Shown here piece by piece: positions 17,992-28,048 of a stretch of DNA of 64,000 nt. The notes under the pieces were generated by a model. It made no database searches. It was not told where the DNA came from and saw only the letters and a list, made by a program, of their open reading frames with translations. Both the position numbers and the translations under genes were made by a program. Source of the stretch: Xenophilus sp. E41 (lineage in GTDB: Bacteria > Pseudomonadota > Gammaproteobacteria > Burkholderiales > Burkholderiaceae_C); NCBI RefSeq assembly GCF_003671765.1, contig NZ_QPIB01000009.1:691703-755702 (forward strand), written 5' to 3'. Every line of letters begins with the position of its first letter. Position 1 is the stretch's first letter.

Positions 17992-19902
17992 ATGCCCGTC
18001 GCCACTTCTCCTTCGGCCGCCCCCGGCGCCCCTGCCCATCCCGCCGGCCCGGCCCTCATGCTCGCCGCCCTGGGCGTGGTGTTCGGCGACATCGGCACTT
18101 CGCCGCTCTACGCCTTCAAGGAGACGCTGAACCCCGACCATGGTGTGCCCTTCGCGGCCGAGGCGGTGCTGGGGCTGCTGTCGCTGGTGGTCTGGGGCCT
18201 GGTGGTGGTGGTCACGCTCAAGTACGTGGTCTTCGTGCTGCGCGCCGACCACGACGGCGAGGGCGGCATCCTGGCGCTGCAGGCGCTGGCGCGCCACGCG
18301 GTGGAGAGCGGGAAGCGCCGGCCCTGGCTCGGCAGCGCCGTGGTGTGGATGGGCCTGATCGGTGCCGCGATGTTCTACGGCGACAGCCTCATCACGCCGG
18401 CGATCTCGGTGCTGTCGGCGGTCGAGGGCCTGGAGGTGCAGGCGCCCGGGCTGCAACGCTTCGTCATTCCGCTCACGCTGGTGATCCTGGTGGTGCTCTT
18501 CATGGTGCAGCGCCGCGGCACGGGCGTGGTCGGCCGGGTGTTCGGGCCGGTGATGCTGCTGTGGTTCGGCGTGATCGCCGTGGCGGGTGCATGGCAGGTG
18601 GTGCAGAACCCGCAGGTGCTGGCCGCGCTGGACCCGCGGCATGCCGTGGGCTTCCTGCTGAGCTACCGCGCGCAGTCGCTGGCGGTGCTGGGCGCGGTGT
18701 TCCTTGCCTTCACCGGCGGCGAGGCGCTGTATGCCGACATGGGCCACTTCGGCGCCCGGCCGATCCGCCTGGCCTGGCTCTTCATCGCGCTGCCGGGGCT
18801 GGTGCTCAATTACTTCGGCCAGGGCGCGCTGGTGCTGCGCGACCCGGCGGCCGTCGACAACCCCTTCTTCCGCCTCTTTCCGTCGTGGGCGGTGGTGCCC
18901 ATGGTGGTGCTGGCGGCCATGGCGACCGTGATCGCCTCGCAGGCCGTGATCTCGGGCGCCTTCTCGCTCACGGCGCAGGCCATGCGCATGGGCTACCTGC
19001 CGCGCATGCGCATCGTCCAGACGTCCAGCGACGCCATCGGCCAGGTCTATGTGCCGGCGATGAATTGGATGCTGATGGTGGGCGTGCTGCTGCTCGTGCT
19101 GGGATTTCGCAGCTCGAGCGCGCTGTCGGCGGCCTACGGCATCGCGGTGTCGATCACCATGGTCACGACCACGCTGCTGGCCGGCATCGTGGCCTGGCGG
19201 CTGTGGCACTGGAACCGCTGGGCCGTGGCGGTCGCGGTGCTGCTCTTCGCCGTGATCGACCTGACCTTCGTTGTGGCCAACAGCCTCAAGATCGCCGAAG
19301 GCGGCTGGCTCACGCTGGCAGTGGCGGGCTTCGCGCTGCTGATCTTCACGACCTGGTTCAAGGGTCGGCGCCTCGGTCTGGCGATGCAGGCGAAGCACCG
19401 CGTGCCGCTGGCGCCTTTCATCGAGTCGCTGGCGCTGGACATGCCGGTGCGCGTGCGCGGCACGGCGGTCTTCCTGGCGCCCGACGCGCACCTGGTGCCG
19501 CACGCGCTGCTGCACAACCTGGAGCACAACCAGGTGCTGCACGAGCAGGTCTTCATCCTCGCCATGCATGGCGTCGACACGCCGCGCGTGCATGCCCGCG
19601 ATCGCATCGATGCCGAGCCGATGGGCCACGGCATCTGGGCCGTGACCGTGCGCTACGGCTTCATGGAGCGGCCCGACGTGCCCGAGTTCGTGCGCGTGCT
19701 CGCCTACCAGAAGGGGCTGGCGGTCGAGTCGATGACGACCTCGTACTTCACCTCCCGCGCCGCGATCGGCCGGCACCGGCTGCCGGGCATGAACCCGCTT
19801 CGGCTGGCCCTGTTCGGGTGGCTGCAGCGCAATGCCGGGCGGGCATCCGACTATTTCCAGTTGCCCGACAACCGTCTGGTGGAGATGGGCCAGCGCGTGT
19901 AG
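17992..19902 (+). CDS. kup: Low-affinity potassium transporter Kup
   Basis: An H+/K+ symporter of the KUP/HAK family in the inner membrane, 636 aa. The signature ALGVVFGDIGTSPLYAFKET is near residue 25, and GGEALYADMGHFG and MVMVVLAAMATVIASQA-like helices follow, about 12 in all. The C-terminal cytoplasmic domain begins near residue 455. ATG 17992 is chosen over 17911, whose extra 27 residues lack family character. Divergent from hpnC. Confidence 0.93.
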   Translation: MPVATSPSAAPGAPAHPAGPALMLAALGVVFGDIGTSPLYAFKETLNPDHGVPFAAEAVLGLLSLVVWGLVVVVTLKYVVFVLRADHDGEGGILALQALARHAVESGKRRPWLGSAVVWMGLIGAAMFYGDSLITPAISVLSAVEGLEVQAPGLQRFVIPLTLVILVVLFMVQRRGTGVVGRVFGPVMLLWFGVIAVAGAWQVVQNPQVLAALDPRHAVGFLLSYRAQSLAVLGAVFLAFTGGEALYADMGHFGARPIRLAWLFIALPGLVLNYFGQGALVLRDPAAVDNPFFRLFPSWAVVPMVVLAAMATVIASQAVISGAFSLTAQAMRMGYLPRMRIVQTSSDAIGQVYVPAMNWMLMVGVLLLVLGFRSSSALSAAYGIAVSITMVTTTLLAGIVAWRLWHWNRWAVAVAVLLFAVIDLTFVVANSLKIAEGGWLTLAVAGFALLIFTTWFKGRRLGLAMQAKHRVPLAPFIESLALDMPVRVRGTAVFLAPDAHLVPHALLHNLEHNQVLHEQVFILAMHGVDTPRVHARDRIDAEPMGHGIWAVTVRYGFMERPDVPEFVRVLAYQKGLAVESMTTSYFTSRAAIGRHRLPGMNPLRLALFGWLQRNAGRASDYFQLPDNRLVEMGQRV

Positions 19903-19921
19903 CGCCGCCGCGCCGCGGCAA

Positions 19922-19972
19922 TTGACACCGCAGGGGGTATCCCCTAGATTACTAACCGCGCGGTCATTAGTG
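19922..19972 (+). promoter_or_regulatory. Strong sigma-70 promoter with overlapping palindrome
   Basis: -35 TTGACA (19922-19927), 17-bp spacer, -10 TAGATT (19945-19950). The spacer carries GGGGGTATCCCC (19933-19944). Immediately downstream, over the expected start site, lies ACTAACCGCGCGGTCATTAGT (19951-19971), an imperfect inverted repeat of the ACCG-CGGT form often bound by TetR-family repressors. No such regulator is nearby. Drives the RND pump at 20016. Confidence 0.65.
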
Positions 19973-20015
19973 TCCGCGTATTCCCTTGTCCCTCATTGAC
20001 GACCGGTGCAACGCC

Positions 20016-21197
20016 ATGGCCGCTGACCTTTTCCTGCCCGCTCCATGGCGCCGCTTCGGGCTCGCGCTGTCCATTCCGCTCGTGGTCGCCGCGCTCATCG
20101 TCGGCTGTTCGAAGCGGCCCCCGCAGGAGGAGCCGGTGCGCGCCGTGAAGGTCATGGCCGTCGGTACCAGCCCCTACGGCACCGAGCCGGAGTTCGCGGC
20201 CGAGGTGCGGGCACGGGTGGAGTCGCGACTGGGCTTTCGCGTCGCCGGCAAGATCGTGCGCCGCCAGGCCGAGCTGGGCCAGGCGGTGAAGGCAGGTCAG
20301 GTGCTGGCGCAGCTCGACCCGCAGGACCTGCGGCTGGCAGCCGAGGCGGCGCGGGCGCAGTCGGTCGCCGCCCAGACCAACCGCGACCTGGCCGCCGCGG
20401 ACCTCAAGCGCTACCGCGAGCTGCGGGCGCAGAACTTCATCAGCGGCGCCGAGCTGGACCGGCGCGAGGCCACCTTCAAGTCGGCGCAGGCGCAGTACGA
20501 GCAGGCCCAGGCGCAGGTCGCGGCGCAGGGCAACCAGGCCAGCTACGCCACGCTCGTGGCCGACGCGGCGGGCGTGGTCACCGGCATCGAGGCCGAGCCG
20601 GGCCAGGTCGTCTCGGCCGGCACGCCGGTCGTGCGCATCGCGCAGGACGGCGCGCGCGACGTGGTGTTCTCGGTGCCGGAGGACCGCGCCGGGCAGGTCA
20701 CGCCCGGCTCGGCCGTGAAGGTGCGCGGCTGGGCCGACGACCGCGAGATCGAGGGCCGGGTGCGCGAGGTGGCGGCCAGCGCCGACGCGGTGACGCGAAC
20801 CTACACGGTGAAGGTCAGCATCGACGCGGCGAGTTCGCCGCCGCTGGGTGCCACCGTGTACGCCCGTCCGCAGGCGCTGTCGCACAGCGGCGCGCCGGTG
20901 CTCAAGCTGCCGACCAGCGCCTTGCGACAGGAAGGCGGCGGCACGACCGTGTGGGTGCTCGACAAGGGCTCGATGACGGTGAAGTCGCAGCCGGTGCAGG
21001 TGGCCACCGCCGACGGCAACGAGGCCGTGATCGCGGGCGGCGTGGCGCCCGGCACGCTGGTCGTGACGGCGGGGGTGCACGTGCTCTCGCCTGGCCAGAA
21101 GGTCACGATCTATCAGGAAAAAGGGGCTGCAGCGCCCGTCCCACCTGCGCCAGGTGCTATGAATAACGTAGCGCCCGCTGCGTCGGGGGCCAAGTGA
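20016..21197 (+). CDS. RND efflux periplasmic adaptor (lipoprotein)
   Basis: The membrane-fusion protein of a tripartite pump, 393 aa. The lipobox is in ALIVGCSK (Cys at residue 31). The barrel-sandwich halves are RLGFRVAGKIVRRQAELGQA and VTGIEAEPGQVVSAGTPVVR, separated by an alpha-hairpin of about 90 residues rich in Gln/Ala. The last 25 or so residues (GAAAPVPPAPGAMNN) are encoded by a dispersed repeat and are probably a late addition. The stop overlaps the permease start (TGATG). Confidence 0.92.
   Translation: MAADLFLPAPWRRFGLALSIPLVVAALIVGCSKRPPQEEPVRAVKVMAVGTSPYGTEPEFAAEVRARVESRLGFRVAGKIVRRQAELGQAVKAGQVLAQLDPQDLRLAAEAARAQSVAAQTNRDLAAADLKRYRELRAQNFISGAELDRREATFKSAQAQYEQAQAQVAAQGNQASYATLVADAAGVVTGIEAEPGQVVSAGTPVVRIAQDGARDVVFSVPEDRAGQVTPGSAVKVRGWADDREIEGRVREVAASADAVTRTYTVKVSIDAASSPPLGATVYARPQALSHSGAPVLKLPTSALRQEGGGTTVWVLDKGSMTVKSQPVQVATADGNEAVIAGGVAPGTLVVTAGVHVLSPGQKVTIYQEKGAAAPVPPAPGAMNNVAPAASGAK
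21117..21172. repeat. Dispersed palindromic element, copy D, in adaptor 3' end
   Basis: GGGGCTGCAGCGCCCG ... GCGCCAGGTGCTATGAATAACGTAGC, aligned with copy A. It lies inside the 3' coding end of the RND adaptor and supplies its C-terminal tail. Confidence 0.6.
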
Positions 21198-24100
21198 TGC
21201 AGTCGGCGCCCGAGCCGGGCAAGTCCGGCTTCAACCTGTCGAAATGGGCGCTCGACCATGCGCCGCTCACGCGCTACCTGATGGTGGTGCTGATGGTGCT
21301 GGGCTGCTTCGCCTACTTCCAGCTCGGCCAGGACGAAGACCCGCCCTTCACCTTCCGCGCGATGGTGGTGCGCACCTACTGGCCCGGCGCCACCGCCCAG
21401 CAGGTGGCCGAGCAGGTGACCGACAAGCTCGAGCGCACGCTGCAGGAGGTGCCCTATGCCGACAAGATCCGCAGCTACAGCAAGCCCGGCGAGTCGCAGA
21501 TCATCTTCGAGATCAAGGACTCGTCGAAGCCGACCGAGGTGGCGAACGTCTGGTACACGGTCCGCAAGAAGATCGGCGACATGCGCGGCACGCTGCCGGG
21601 CAACGTGCAGGGGCCCTTTTTCAACGACGAATTCGGCGATGTCTATGGCGTGATCTACGCGCTGCAGAGCGACGGCTTCAGCTATGCCGAGCTCAAGGAC
21701 TTCGCCGACGACGTGCGCCAGCAGTTGCTGCGCGTGAAGGACGTGGCCAAGGTCGACCAGTTCGGCGTGCAGGACCAGAAGGTGTGGATCGAGGTCTCGC
21801 AGAAGCGCCTGGCGCAGCTGGGCCTGGATTTCAACCAGGTGCTGCAGCAGCTGGGCGCGCAGAACGCGGTGGAAAGCGCGGGCACCATCCAGTCGCCGCA
21901 GGACGTGGTGCAGGTGCGCGTGGGCGGCCAGTTCACCGACGTCGAGCAGCTGCGCGCCATGCCGATCCGCGGCAGCTCGGGCAACCAGCTGCGTCTGGGC
22001 GACATCGCGGAAGTGCGGCGCGGCTACATCGACCCGCCCTCGGTCAAGGTGCGCTTCCAGGGCAAGGAGGTGATCGGCCTGGGCATCTCGATGGCCAAGG
22101 GTGGCGACATCATTGCCCTGGGCCAGTCGCTGCGCACGGCGACGGAGCGCATCCAGAAGTCGCTGCCCGTGGGCGTGACGCTGGCGCAGGTGCAGGACCA
22201 GCCGGCCGCCGTGGCGAGCTCGGTGGGCGAGTTCGTGCACGTGCTGATCGAGGCGGTGGTGATCGTGCTGGCCGTGAGCTTCATCTCGCTGGGGCTGCAC
22301 AAGGGCGGGCGCTTCGGCTGGCACATCGACTATCGCCCCGGGCTGGTGGTAGGCATCACGATCCCGCTGGTGCTGGCGGTGACCTTCCTGGCAATGAACT
22401 ACTTCGGCATCGGGTTGCACAAGGTGTCGCTGGGCTCGCTCATCATCGCGCTGGGCCTGCTGGTGGACGACGCCATCATCGCGGTGGAGATGATGGTGCG
22501 GAAGATGGAGGAGGGCTACGACAAGGTGCGGGCCGCCACATTCGCCTACGACGTGACGGCCAAGCCGATGCTCACCGGCACGCTCATCACGGCGGCGGGC
22601 TTCCTGCCGATCGGCATCGCCAAGTCGACCACGGGCGAATACACCTTCGCCATCTTCGCGGTGACGGTGACGGCGCTGGTGCTGTCGTGGCTGGTGTCGG
22701 TGTACTTCGTGCCCTACCTGGGCACGCTGCTGCTCAAGGTCAAGCCGCATGACCCCGACGCGCCGCCGCACGAGCTGTTCGACACGCCGTTCTACAACCG
22801 CTTCCGGCGCGTGGTGGGCTGGTGCGTGGACCACCGCTGGATCACCATCGCGGCGACGGTCGGCATCTTCGCGCTCGGCATCGTGGGCATGGGCAAGGTG
22901 CAGCAGCAGTTCTTCCCCGATTCGAGCCGGCCCGAGATCATGGTGGACATCTGGTTCCCCGAAGGCACGTCCTTCTCCGCCAACGAGGCCGTGGCCAAGC
23001 GCCTGGAGGCGCGTCTGATGAAGGAGGAGGGCGTCGCCTCGGTCGCGACCTGGATCGGCTCGGGCACGCCGCGCTTCTACCTGCCGCTGGACCAGGTGTT
23101 CCCGCAGTCGAACGTGTCGCAGTTCATCGTGCTGGCGAAGTCGTTGCCGCAGCGCGAGGCGATCCGCCTGCGCCTGCCCCAGCTGCTGGCGGCCGAGTTC
23201 CCAGAAGTGCGCGGACGCGTGAAGCTGCTGCCCAACGGCCCGCCGGTGCCGTATCCGGTGCAGTTCCGCGTGATCGGCGCCGACCCTGTGAAGTTGCGCC
23301 AGCGCGCCGACGAGGTCAAGGCCGCGATGCGCGAGAACGCCAACCTGCTGGGCGTGAACGACAACTGGAACGAGTCGGTCAAGGTCATCCGCCTGGAGGT
23401 CGACCAGGCCAAGGCGCGCGCGCTGGGCGTGACCAGCCAGGCCATCGCCCAGGCTTCGCGCACCATGTTCAGCGGCACCACCGTGGGCCAGTACCGCGAG
23501 AACGACAAGCTGATCGACATCGTGCTGCGCCAGTCGCCCGACGAGCGCGAAGCGATCTCGGACATCGGCAACGCCTACCTGCCGACGACGTCGGGCCGTT
23601 CGATCCCGCTGGCGCAGATCGCCAAGCCGGTATTCAGCTGGGAACCGGGCGTCATGTGGCGCTGGAACCGCGACTACGCGATCACGGTGCAGGGCGACAT
23701 CGTCGAGGGCCTGCAGGGCGCCACGGTGACCGAGCAGGTGCTGCCGAAGCTGCGCGAACTGGAGTCCAAGTGGAACGCCCAGGGCAACGGCGGCGTGCGC
23801 ATCGAGGTGGCCGGCGCGGTCGAGGAGAGCAGCAAGGGCTCGGCATCGATCGTGGCCGGCGTGCCGATCATGCTGTTCATCGTCTTCACCCTGCTGATGC
23901 TGCAGCTGCACAGCTTCAGCCGCTCGCTGCTGGTCTTCATCACCGGTCCGCTTGGCATCGCCGGGGTGGCGGCGGCGCTGCTGGTGCTGAACCGTCCTTT
24001 CGGCTTCGTGGCGCTGCTGGGGGTCATCGCGCTCATGGGCATGATCCAGCGCAACTCGGTGATCCTTATCGACCAGATCGAACTCGACCGCGCGTCCGGC

Positions 24101-24346
24101 GTGCCGGCCTGGAACGCGATCGTCGAATCGGCGGTGCGGCGGCTGCGGCCGATCGTGCTCACGGCCGCGGCCGCCGTGCTGGCGATGATCCCGCTGTCGC
24201 GCAGCGTGTTCTGGGGGCCGATGGCGGTGGCCATCATGGGCGGCCTGATCGTGGCGACCGTGCTTACCCTGCTCGCGCTGCCGGCCATGTACGCCGCATG
24301 GTTCCGGATCCGCCGGGACCCGGAAAAGACGCCAAACCCGGATTAA
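21197..24346 (+). CDS. RND efflux permease (TriC-like HAE1 type)
   Basis: A proton-driven inner-membrane pump, 1049 aa. The N-terminal segment GQDEDPPFTFRAMVVRTYWP with the SKPGES motif near residue 95 resembles TriC/VexF-like RND proteins rather than AcrB. TM4 has GLLVDDAIIAVEMMVRKMEE with the paired Asp of the proton relay, and the C-half has IALMGMIQRNSVILIDQIE. No outer-membrane channel follows; it would need one encoded elsewhere. Substrates unknown (drugs or detergents by family). Confidence 0.92.
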   Translation: MQSAPEPGKSGFNLSKWALDHAPLTRYLMVVLMVLGCFAYFQLGQDEDPPFTFRAMVVRTYWPGATAQQVAEQVTDKLERTLQEVPYADKIRSYSKPGESQIIFEIKDSSKPTEVANVWYTVRKKIGDMRGTLPGNVQGPFFNDEFGDVYGVIYALQSDGFSYAELKDFADDVRQQLLRVKDVAKVDQFGVQDQKVWIEVSQKRLAQLGLDFNQVLQQLGAQNAVESAGTIQSPQDVVQVRVGGQFTDVEQLRAMPIRGSSGNQLRLGDIAEVRRGYIDPPSVKVRFQGKEVIGLGISMAKGGDIIALGQSLRTATERIQKSLPVGVTLAQVQDQPAAVASSVGEFVHVLIEAVVIVLAVSFISLGLHKGGRFGWHIDYRPGLVVGITIPLVLAVTFLAMNYFGIGLHKVSLGSLIIALGLLVDDAIIAVEMMVRKMEEGYDKVRAATFAYDVTAKPMLTGTLITAAGFLPIGIAKSTTGEYTFAIFAVTVTALVLSWLVSVYFVPYLGTLLLKVKPHDPDAPPHELFDTPFYNRFRRVVGWCVDHRWITIAATVGIFALGIVGMGKVQQQFFPDSSRPEIMVDIWFPEGTSFSANEAVAKRLEARLMKEEGVASVATWIGSGTPRFYLPLDQVFPQSNVSQFIVLAKSLPQREAIRLRLPQLLAAEFPEVRGRVKLLPNGPPVPYPVQFRVIGADPVKLRQRADEVKAAMRENANLLGVNDNWNESVKVIRLEVDQAKARALGVTSQAIAQASRTMFSGTTVGQYRENDKLIDIVLRQSPDEREAISDIGNAYLPTTSGRSIPLAQIAKPVFSWEPGVMWRWNRDYAITVQGDIVEGLQGATVTEQVLPKLRELESKWNAQGNGGVRIEVAGAVEESSKGSASIVAGVPIMLFIVFTLLMLQLHSFSRSLLVFITGPLGIAGVAAALLVLNRPFGFVALLGVIALMGMIQRNSVILIDQIELDRASGVPAWNAIVESAVRRLRPIVLTAAAAVLAMIPLSRSVFWGPMAVAIMGGLIVATVLTLLALPAMYAAWFRIRRDPEKTPNPD

Positions 24347-24367
24347 AATACGCGGTTGACCGATTTC

Positions 24368-24402
24368 AGCGGGCGGTCTTCGACAGGAGACCGCCCGCTT
24401 TT
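24368..24402 (+). terminator. Rho-independent terminator after the RND operon
   Basis: A perfect 12-bp stem AGCGGGCGGTCT (24368-24379) / AGACCGCCCGCT (24388-24399) followed by TTT. Confidence 0.85.
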
Positions 24403-24460
24403 CACATCCTCCAGCAGCGACCCCTCGGGGCGCCCGCTTCACAGCGGTGCAGCTGGACTG

Positions 24461-24547
24461 GCGCGGGTGGCGAAATTGGTAGACGCACCAGGTTTAGGTC
24501 CTGACGCCAGCAATGGCGTGCCGGTTCGAGTCCGGCCCCGCGCACCA
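24461..24547 (+). tRNA. tRNA-Leu (anticodon UAG)
   Basis: An 87-nt class II tRNA. Acceptor stem GCGCGGG/CCCGCGC, D-loop AAATTGGTAGACG, anticodon loop TTTAGGT with TAG, a long variable arm (GACGCCAGCAATGGCGT), T-arm GGTTCGAGTCC, and encoded CCA. It precedes tig by 23 bp. Confidence 0.96.
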
Positions 24548-24570
24548 GCATCTTTCCAAGGAAGACTCCA

Positions 24571-25884
24571 ATGACCGTGAATGTTGAAACCCTCGAGAAG
24601 CTCGAACGGAAGATCACCCTGACCCTCCCGGTCGACACCATCAAGTCCGAAGTGGACTCGCGCCTCAAGCGCCTGGCCCGCACCGTGAAGATGGACGGTT
24701 TCCGTCCCGGCAAGGTGCCGATGAACGTCGTTGCCCAGCGCTACGGCTACTCGGTGCAGTACGAAGTGATGAACGACAAGGTCGGCGAAGCCTTCTCGCA
24801 GGCGGCCAACGAGGCCAAGCTGCGCGTGGCCGGCCAGCCCACGATCACCGAGAAGGACGGCGCGCCCGAGGGCCAACTCTCGTTCGACGCGGTGTTCGAA
24901 GTGTTCCCCGAAGTCAAGGTCAACGACCTGTCGGGCGCCGAGGTCGAACGCCTGTCGGCCGAAGTCAACGACGAGGCCATCGACCGCACCCTGGACATCC
25001 TGCGCAAGCAGCGCCGCACCTTCGCGCAGCGCGCCCAGGACGCAGCGGCCGAAGATGGCGACCGCGTGACCGTCGACTTCGAAGGCAAGATCGACGGCGA
25101 GCCCTTCGAGGGCGGCAAGGCGGCCGACTTCCAGTTCGTGGTCGGCGAAGGCCAGATGCTCAAGGAATTCGAGGACGCCGTGCGCGGCATGAAGTCCGGC
25201 GACAGCCGAACCTTCCCGCTCGCCTTCCCGGCCGACTACCACGGCAAGGACGTGGCCGGCAAGCAGGCCGACTTCATGGTCACCGTGAAGAAGATCGAGG
25301 CCTCGCACCTGCCCGAAGTGAACGAGCAGCTCGCGAAGTCGCTGGGCATCGCCGACGCGACGGTCGAGGGCCTGCGCGCCGACATCCGCAAGAACCTCGA
25401 GCGCGAAGTGAAGTTCCGCCTCCTGGCGCGCAACAAGACGGCCGTGATGGACGCGCTGATCGCCAACGCCGAGCTGGACCTGCCCAAGTCGACGGTGCAG
25501 GCCGAGATCGACCGCATGGTCGAGGGTGCGCGTGCCGAGCTCAAGCAGCGCGGCATCAAGGACGCCGACAAGGCGCCGATCCCGGCGGACATCTTCCGCG
25601 AGCAGGCCGAACGCCGTGTGCGCCTGGGCCTGGTGGTGGCCGAAGTGGTGCGCGCCAACGACCTGCAGGCCAAGCCCGAGCAGATCAAGGCCCACATCGA
25701 GGAACTGGCCGCCAGCTACGAGAAGCCGGCCGACGTGGTGCGCTGGTACTACGGCGACAACCGCCGGCTGGCCGAGGTCGAGGCCGTGGTGATCGAGAAC
25801 AACGTCACCGAATTCGTCCTGGGCAAGGCCAAGGTCAACGACAAGGCCGTCTCCTTCGACGAGCTGATGGCCCAGCAGGGCTGA
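24571..25884 (+). CDS. tig: Trigger factor chaperone
   Basis: A ribosome-bound peptidyl-prolyl isomerase and chaperone, 437 aa. The N-terminal ribosome-binding motif is in [20 protein letters not shown], the PPIase (FKBP-like) domain is about residues 160-250 ([20 protein letters not shown]), and a helical C-terminal domain follows. First of tig-clpP-clpX-lon, a conserved proteobacterial order. Confidence 0.96.
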   Translation: MTVNVETLEKLERKITLTLPVDTIKSEVDSRLKRLARTVKMDGFRPGKVPMNVVAQRYGYSVQYEVMNDKVGEAFSQAANEAKLRVAGQPTITEKDGAPEGQLSFDAVFEVFPEVKVNDLSGAEVERLSAEVNDEAIDRTLDILRKQRRTFAQRAQDAAAEDGDRVTVDFEGKIDGEPFEGGKAADFQFVVGEGQMLKEFEDAVRGMKSGDSRTFPLAFPADYHGKDVAGKQADFMVTVKKIEASHLPEVNEQLAKSLGIADATVEGLRADIRKNLEREVKFRLLARNKTAVMDALIANAELDLPKSTVQAEIDRMVEGARAELKQRGIKDADKAPIPADIFREQAERRVRLGLVVAEVVRANDLQAKPEQIKAHIEELAASYEKPADVVRWYYGDNRRLAEVEAVVIENNVTEFVLGKAKVNDKAVSFDELMAQQG

Positions 25885-25911
25885 TTGGCCGGCCTGCGGG
25901 CTGCTTCCGGT

Positions 25912-25944
25912 TGGGGCTTGTGCTTCGCGGCACAAGCCCCATTT
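25912..25944 (+). terminator. Hairpin between tig and clpP
   Basis: A perfect 12-bp stem TGGGGCTTGTGC (25912-25923) / GCACAAGCCCCA (25930-25941) with the stable TTCGCG loop and a short TTT. It is a terminator or attenuator, leaving clpP partly on its own promoter. Confidence 0.75.
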
Positions 25945-25982
25945 CGTTAGGACGTACAGTTAGGCCTCTTCCGGAGAGAAAC

Positions 25983-26591
25983 ATGAGTGCACACGAAACC
26001 CAGGCCCTCGGGCTGATCCCGATGGTCATCGAGCAGTCGGGGCGCGGCGAACGCTCCTTCGACATCTATTCGCGCCTGCTCAAGGAGCGCGTGATCTTCC
26101 TGGTCGGCGAAGTGAACGACCAGACCGCCAACCTCGTCGTGGCGCAGATGCTCTTCCTGGAGAGCGAAAACCCCGACAAGGACATTTCCCTGTACATCAA
26201 CTCGCCCGGCGGCAGCGTCACGGCCGGGATGTCGATCTACGACACGATGCAGTTCGTCAAGCCGGACGTCTCGACCATGTGCCTGGGCTTCGCGGCCAGC
26301 ATGGGCGCCTTCCTGCTGGCGGCCGGTGCCAAGGGCAAGCGCTACTCGCTGCCGAACTCCAAGGTCATGATCCACCAGGTCCTGGGCGGTGCCCGCGGCC
26401 AGGCGACCGACATCGAGATCCAGGCGCGCGACATCCTGCGCACCAAGGACCAGATGAACCGCATCCTGGCCGAGCGCACCGGCCAGCCGCTGGAGAAGGT
26501 CAAGGCCGACACCGAGCGCGACTACTACATGACCGCCGACGAAGCCAAGGACTACGGCATCGTCGACCAAGTCATCGCCCAGCGCGGCTGA
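25983..26591 (+). CDS. clpP: ATP-dependent Clp protease proteolytic subunit
   Basis: A serine protease, 202 aa, that forms the 14-mer chamber. The catalytic triad Ser106 (FAASMGAF), His131 (KVMIHQ) and Asp180 (ERDYYM) keeps the spacing of E. coli ClpP. ATG 25983 lies behind an AGAGA SD. Works with ClpX encoded 117 bp downstream. Confidence 0.97.
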   Translation: MSAHETQALGLIPMVIEQSGRGERSFDIYSRLLKERVIFLVGEVNDQTANLVVAQMLFLESENPDKDISLYINSPGGSVTAGMSIYDTMQFVKPDVSTMCLGFAASMGAFLLAAGAKGKRYSLPNSKVMIHQVLGGARGQATDIEIQARDILRTKDQMNRILAERTGQPLEKVKADTERDYYMTADEAKDYGIVDQVIAQRG

Positions 26592-26632
26592 CCCCGGTTA
26601 CGGGCATTCCTGGCGCCTGCGAGGGCGTCGCG

Positions 26633-26666
26633 ACGGCGTTTTCCCTGTGGGAAACGCCGTTTTTTC
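26633..26666 (+). terminator. Rho-independent terminator after clpP
   Basis: ACGGCGTTTTCCC / GGGAAACGCCGT (26633-26645 and 26649-26660) with one bulged T, a TGT loop and six T. It should reduce read-through to clpX. Confidence 0.8.
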
Positions 26667-26708
26667 TTTCGTTATCATTGCTCACTTCCCCCTGCGAGGC
26701 ACTGTTAC

Positions 26709-27986
26709 ATGGCCGATAAAAAAGGCTCATCCAGCGAAAAGACGCTTTATTGCTCGTTCTGCGGCAAGAGCCAGCACGAGGTCAAGAAGCTCATCGCGGG
26801 CCCGTCGGTCTTCATCTGCGACGAGTGCATCGACCTGTGCAACGAAATCATCCGTGACGAGTTGCCGGCCGGCGAGGAAAGCCGCGAAGGCCGCGGCGAC
26901 CTGCCGACGCCCGCCGAGATCAAGGCCAACCTCGACAACTACGTGATCGGCCAGGAAGTGGCCAAGCGCATGCTGTCGGTGGCCGTGTACAACCACTACA
27001 AGCGCCTGCGTCACAAGGAGCGCGCCGACAAGGGCAAGGGCGCGGACGAGGTGGAGCTCAGCAAGAGCAACATCCTGCTGATCGGCCCGACGGGCTCGGG
27101 CAAGACGCTCCTGGCCCAGACGCTGGCGCGCCAGCTCGACGTGCCCTTCGTGATGGCCGACGCGACCACGCTGACGGAAGCCGGCTATGTGGGCGAGGAC
27201 GTCGAGAACATCATCCAGAAGCTGCTGCAGAGCTGCAACTACGAGGTCGAGCGGGCCCAGCGCGGCATCGTCTACATCGACGAGATCGACAAGATCAGCC
27301 GCAAGTCCGACAACCCCAGCATCACGCGCGACGTGTCGGGCGAGGGCGTGCAGCAGGCGCTGCTCAAGCTCATCGAGGGCACGATGGCCAGCGTGCCGCC
27401 CCAGGGCGGGCGCAAGCACCCGAACCAGGATTTCCTGCAGATCGACACGACCAACATCCTGTTCATCTGCGGTGGCGCCTTCGCCGGCCTCGAGAAGGTC
27501 ATCGAGGCCCGCACCGAGGCCTCGGGCATCGGCTTCGGCGCCGTGGTGCGCAGCAAGCAGCAGCGCAGCATCACCGAGGTGTTCCGCGAGGTGGAGCCCG
27601 AGGACCTGATCAAGTTCGGCCTCATCCCCGAACTGGTGGGCCGGCTGCCGGTGGTCGCGTCGCTGGCCGAATTGAGCGAGGACGCCCTGATCCAGATCCT
27701 CACCGAACCGCGCAACGCCGTGGTCAAGCAGTTCGCCAAGCTGCTGCAGATGGAGGGGGTCGAGCTCGAAGTGCGTCCCGCCGCGCTGCGCGCCGTGGCC
27801 CGCAAGGCGCTGGCCCGCAAGACGGGCGCCCGCGGCCTGCGCTCGATCCTGGAGCAGTCGCTGATCGACACCATGTTCGAACTGCCCAATGCGACGAATG
27901 TGGAAAAGGTGGTCGTCGACGAATCGACCATCGACGAGAGCAAGCCGCCGCTGCTCGTGTATCGCGAGGCGGCCAAGAAGGCCTGA
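26709..27986 (+). CDS. clpX: Clp protease ATPase and unfoldase subunit
   Basis: A hexameric AAA+ unfoldase feeding ClpP, 425 aa. The N-terminal C4 zinc domain is CSFCGKSQ ... ICDECIDLC (about residues 14-40). Walker A is GPTGSGKT, Walker [10 protein letters not shown], a pore loop lies in [13 protein letters not shown], and the ClpP-binding IGFGAVV loop (IGF) is present. Normal length. Confidence 0.97.
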   Translation: MADKKGSSSEKTLYCSFCGKSQHEVKKLIAGPSVFICDECIDLCNEIIRDELPAGEESREGRGDLPTPAEIKANLDNYVIGQEVAKRMLSVAVYNHYKRLRHKERADKGKGADEVELSKSNILLIGPTGSGKTLLAQTLARQLDVPFVMADATTLTEAGYVGEDVENIIQKLLQSCNYEVERAQRGIVYIDEIDKISRKSDNPSITRDVSGEGVQQALLKLIEGTMASVPPQGGRKHPNQDFLQIDTTNILFICGGAFAGLEKVIEARTEASGIGFGAVVRSKQQRSITEVFREVEPEDLIKFGLIPELVGRLPVVASLAELSEDALIQILTEPRNAVVKQFAKLLQMEGVELEVRPAALRAVARKALARKTGARGLRSILEQSLIDTMFELPNATNVEKVVVDESTIDESKPPLLVYREAAKKA

Positions 27987-28048
27987 GTGCCGCCCGCAGG
28001 CCTTGACCTTACGACCGGCGCGCGTACCAAGCGCGTCCTGACGGTGCG

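Noticed and set aside
21113..24442. Open frame of 1109 codons on the minus strand
   Set aside because: It is the exact antisense of the RND permease; the translation is His/Arg/Gln-rich low complexity, which is what GC-rich third positions give. Many similar shadows exist, e.g. opposite lon and copA.
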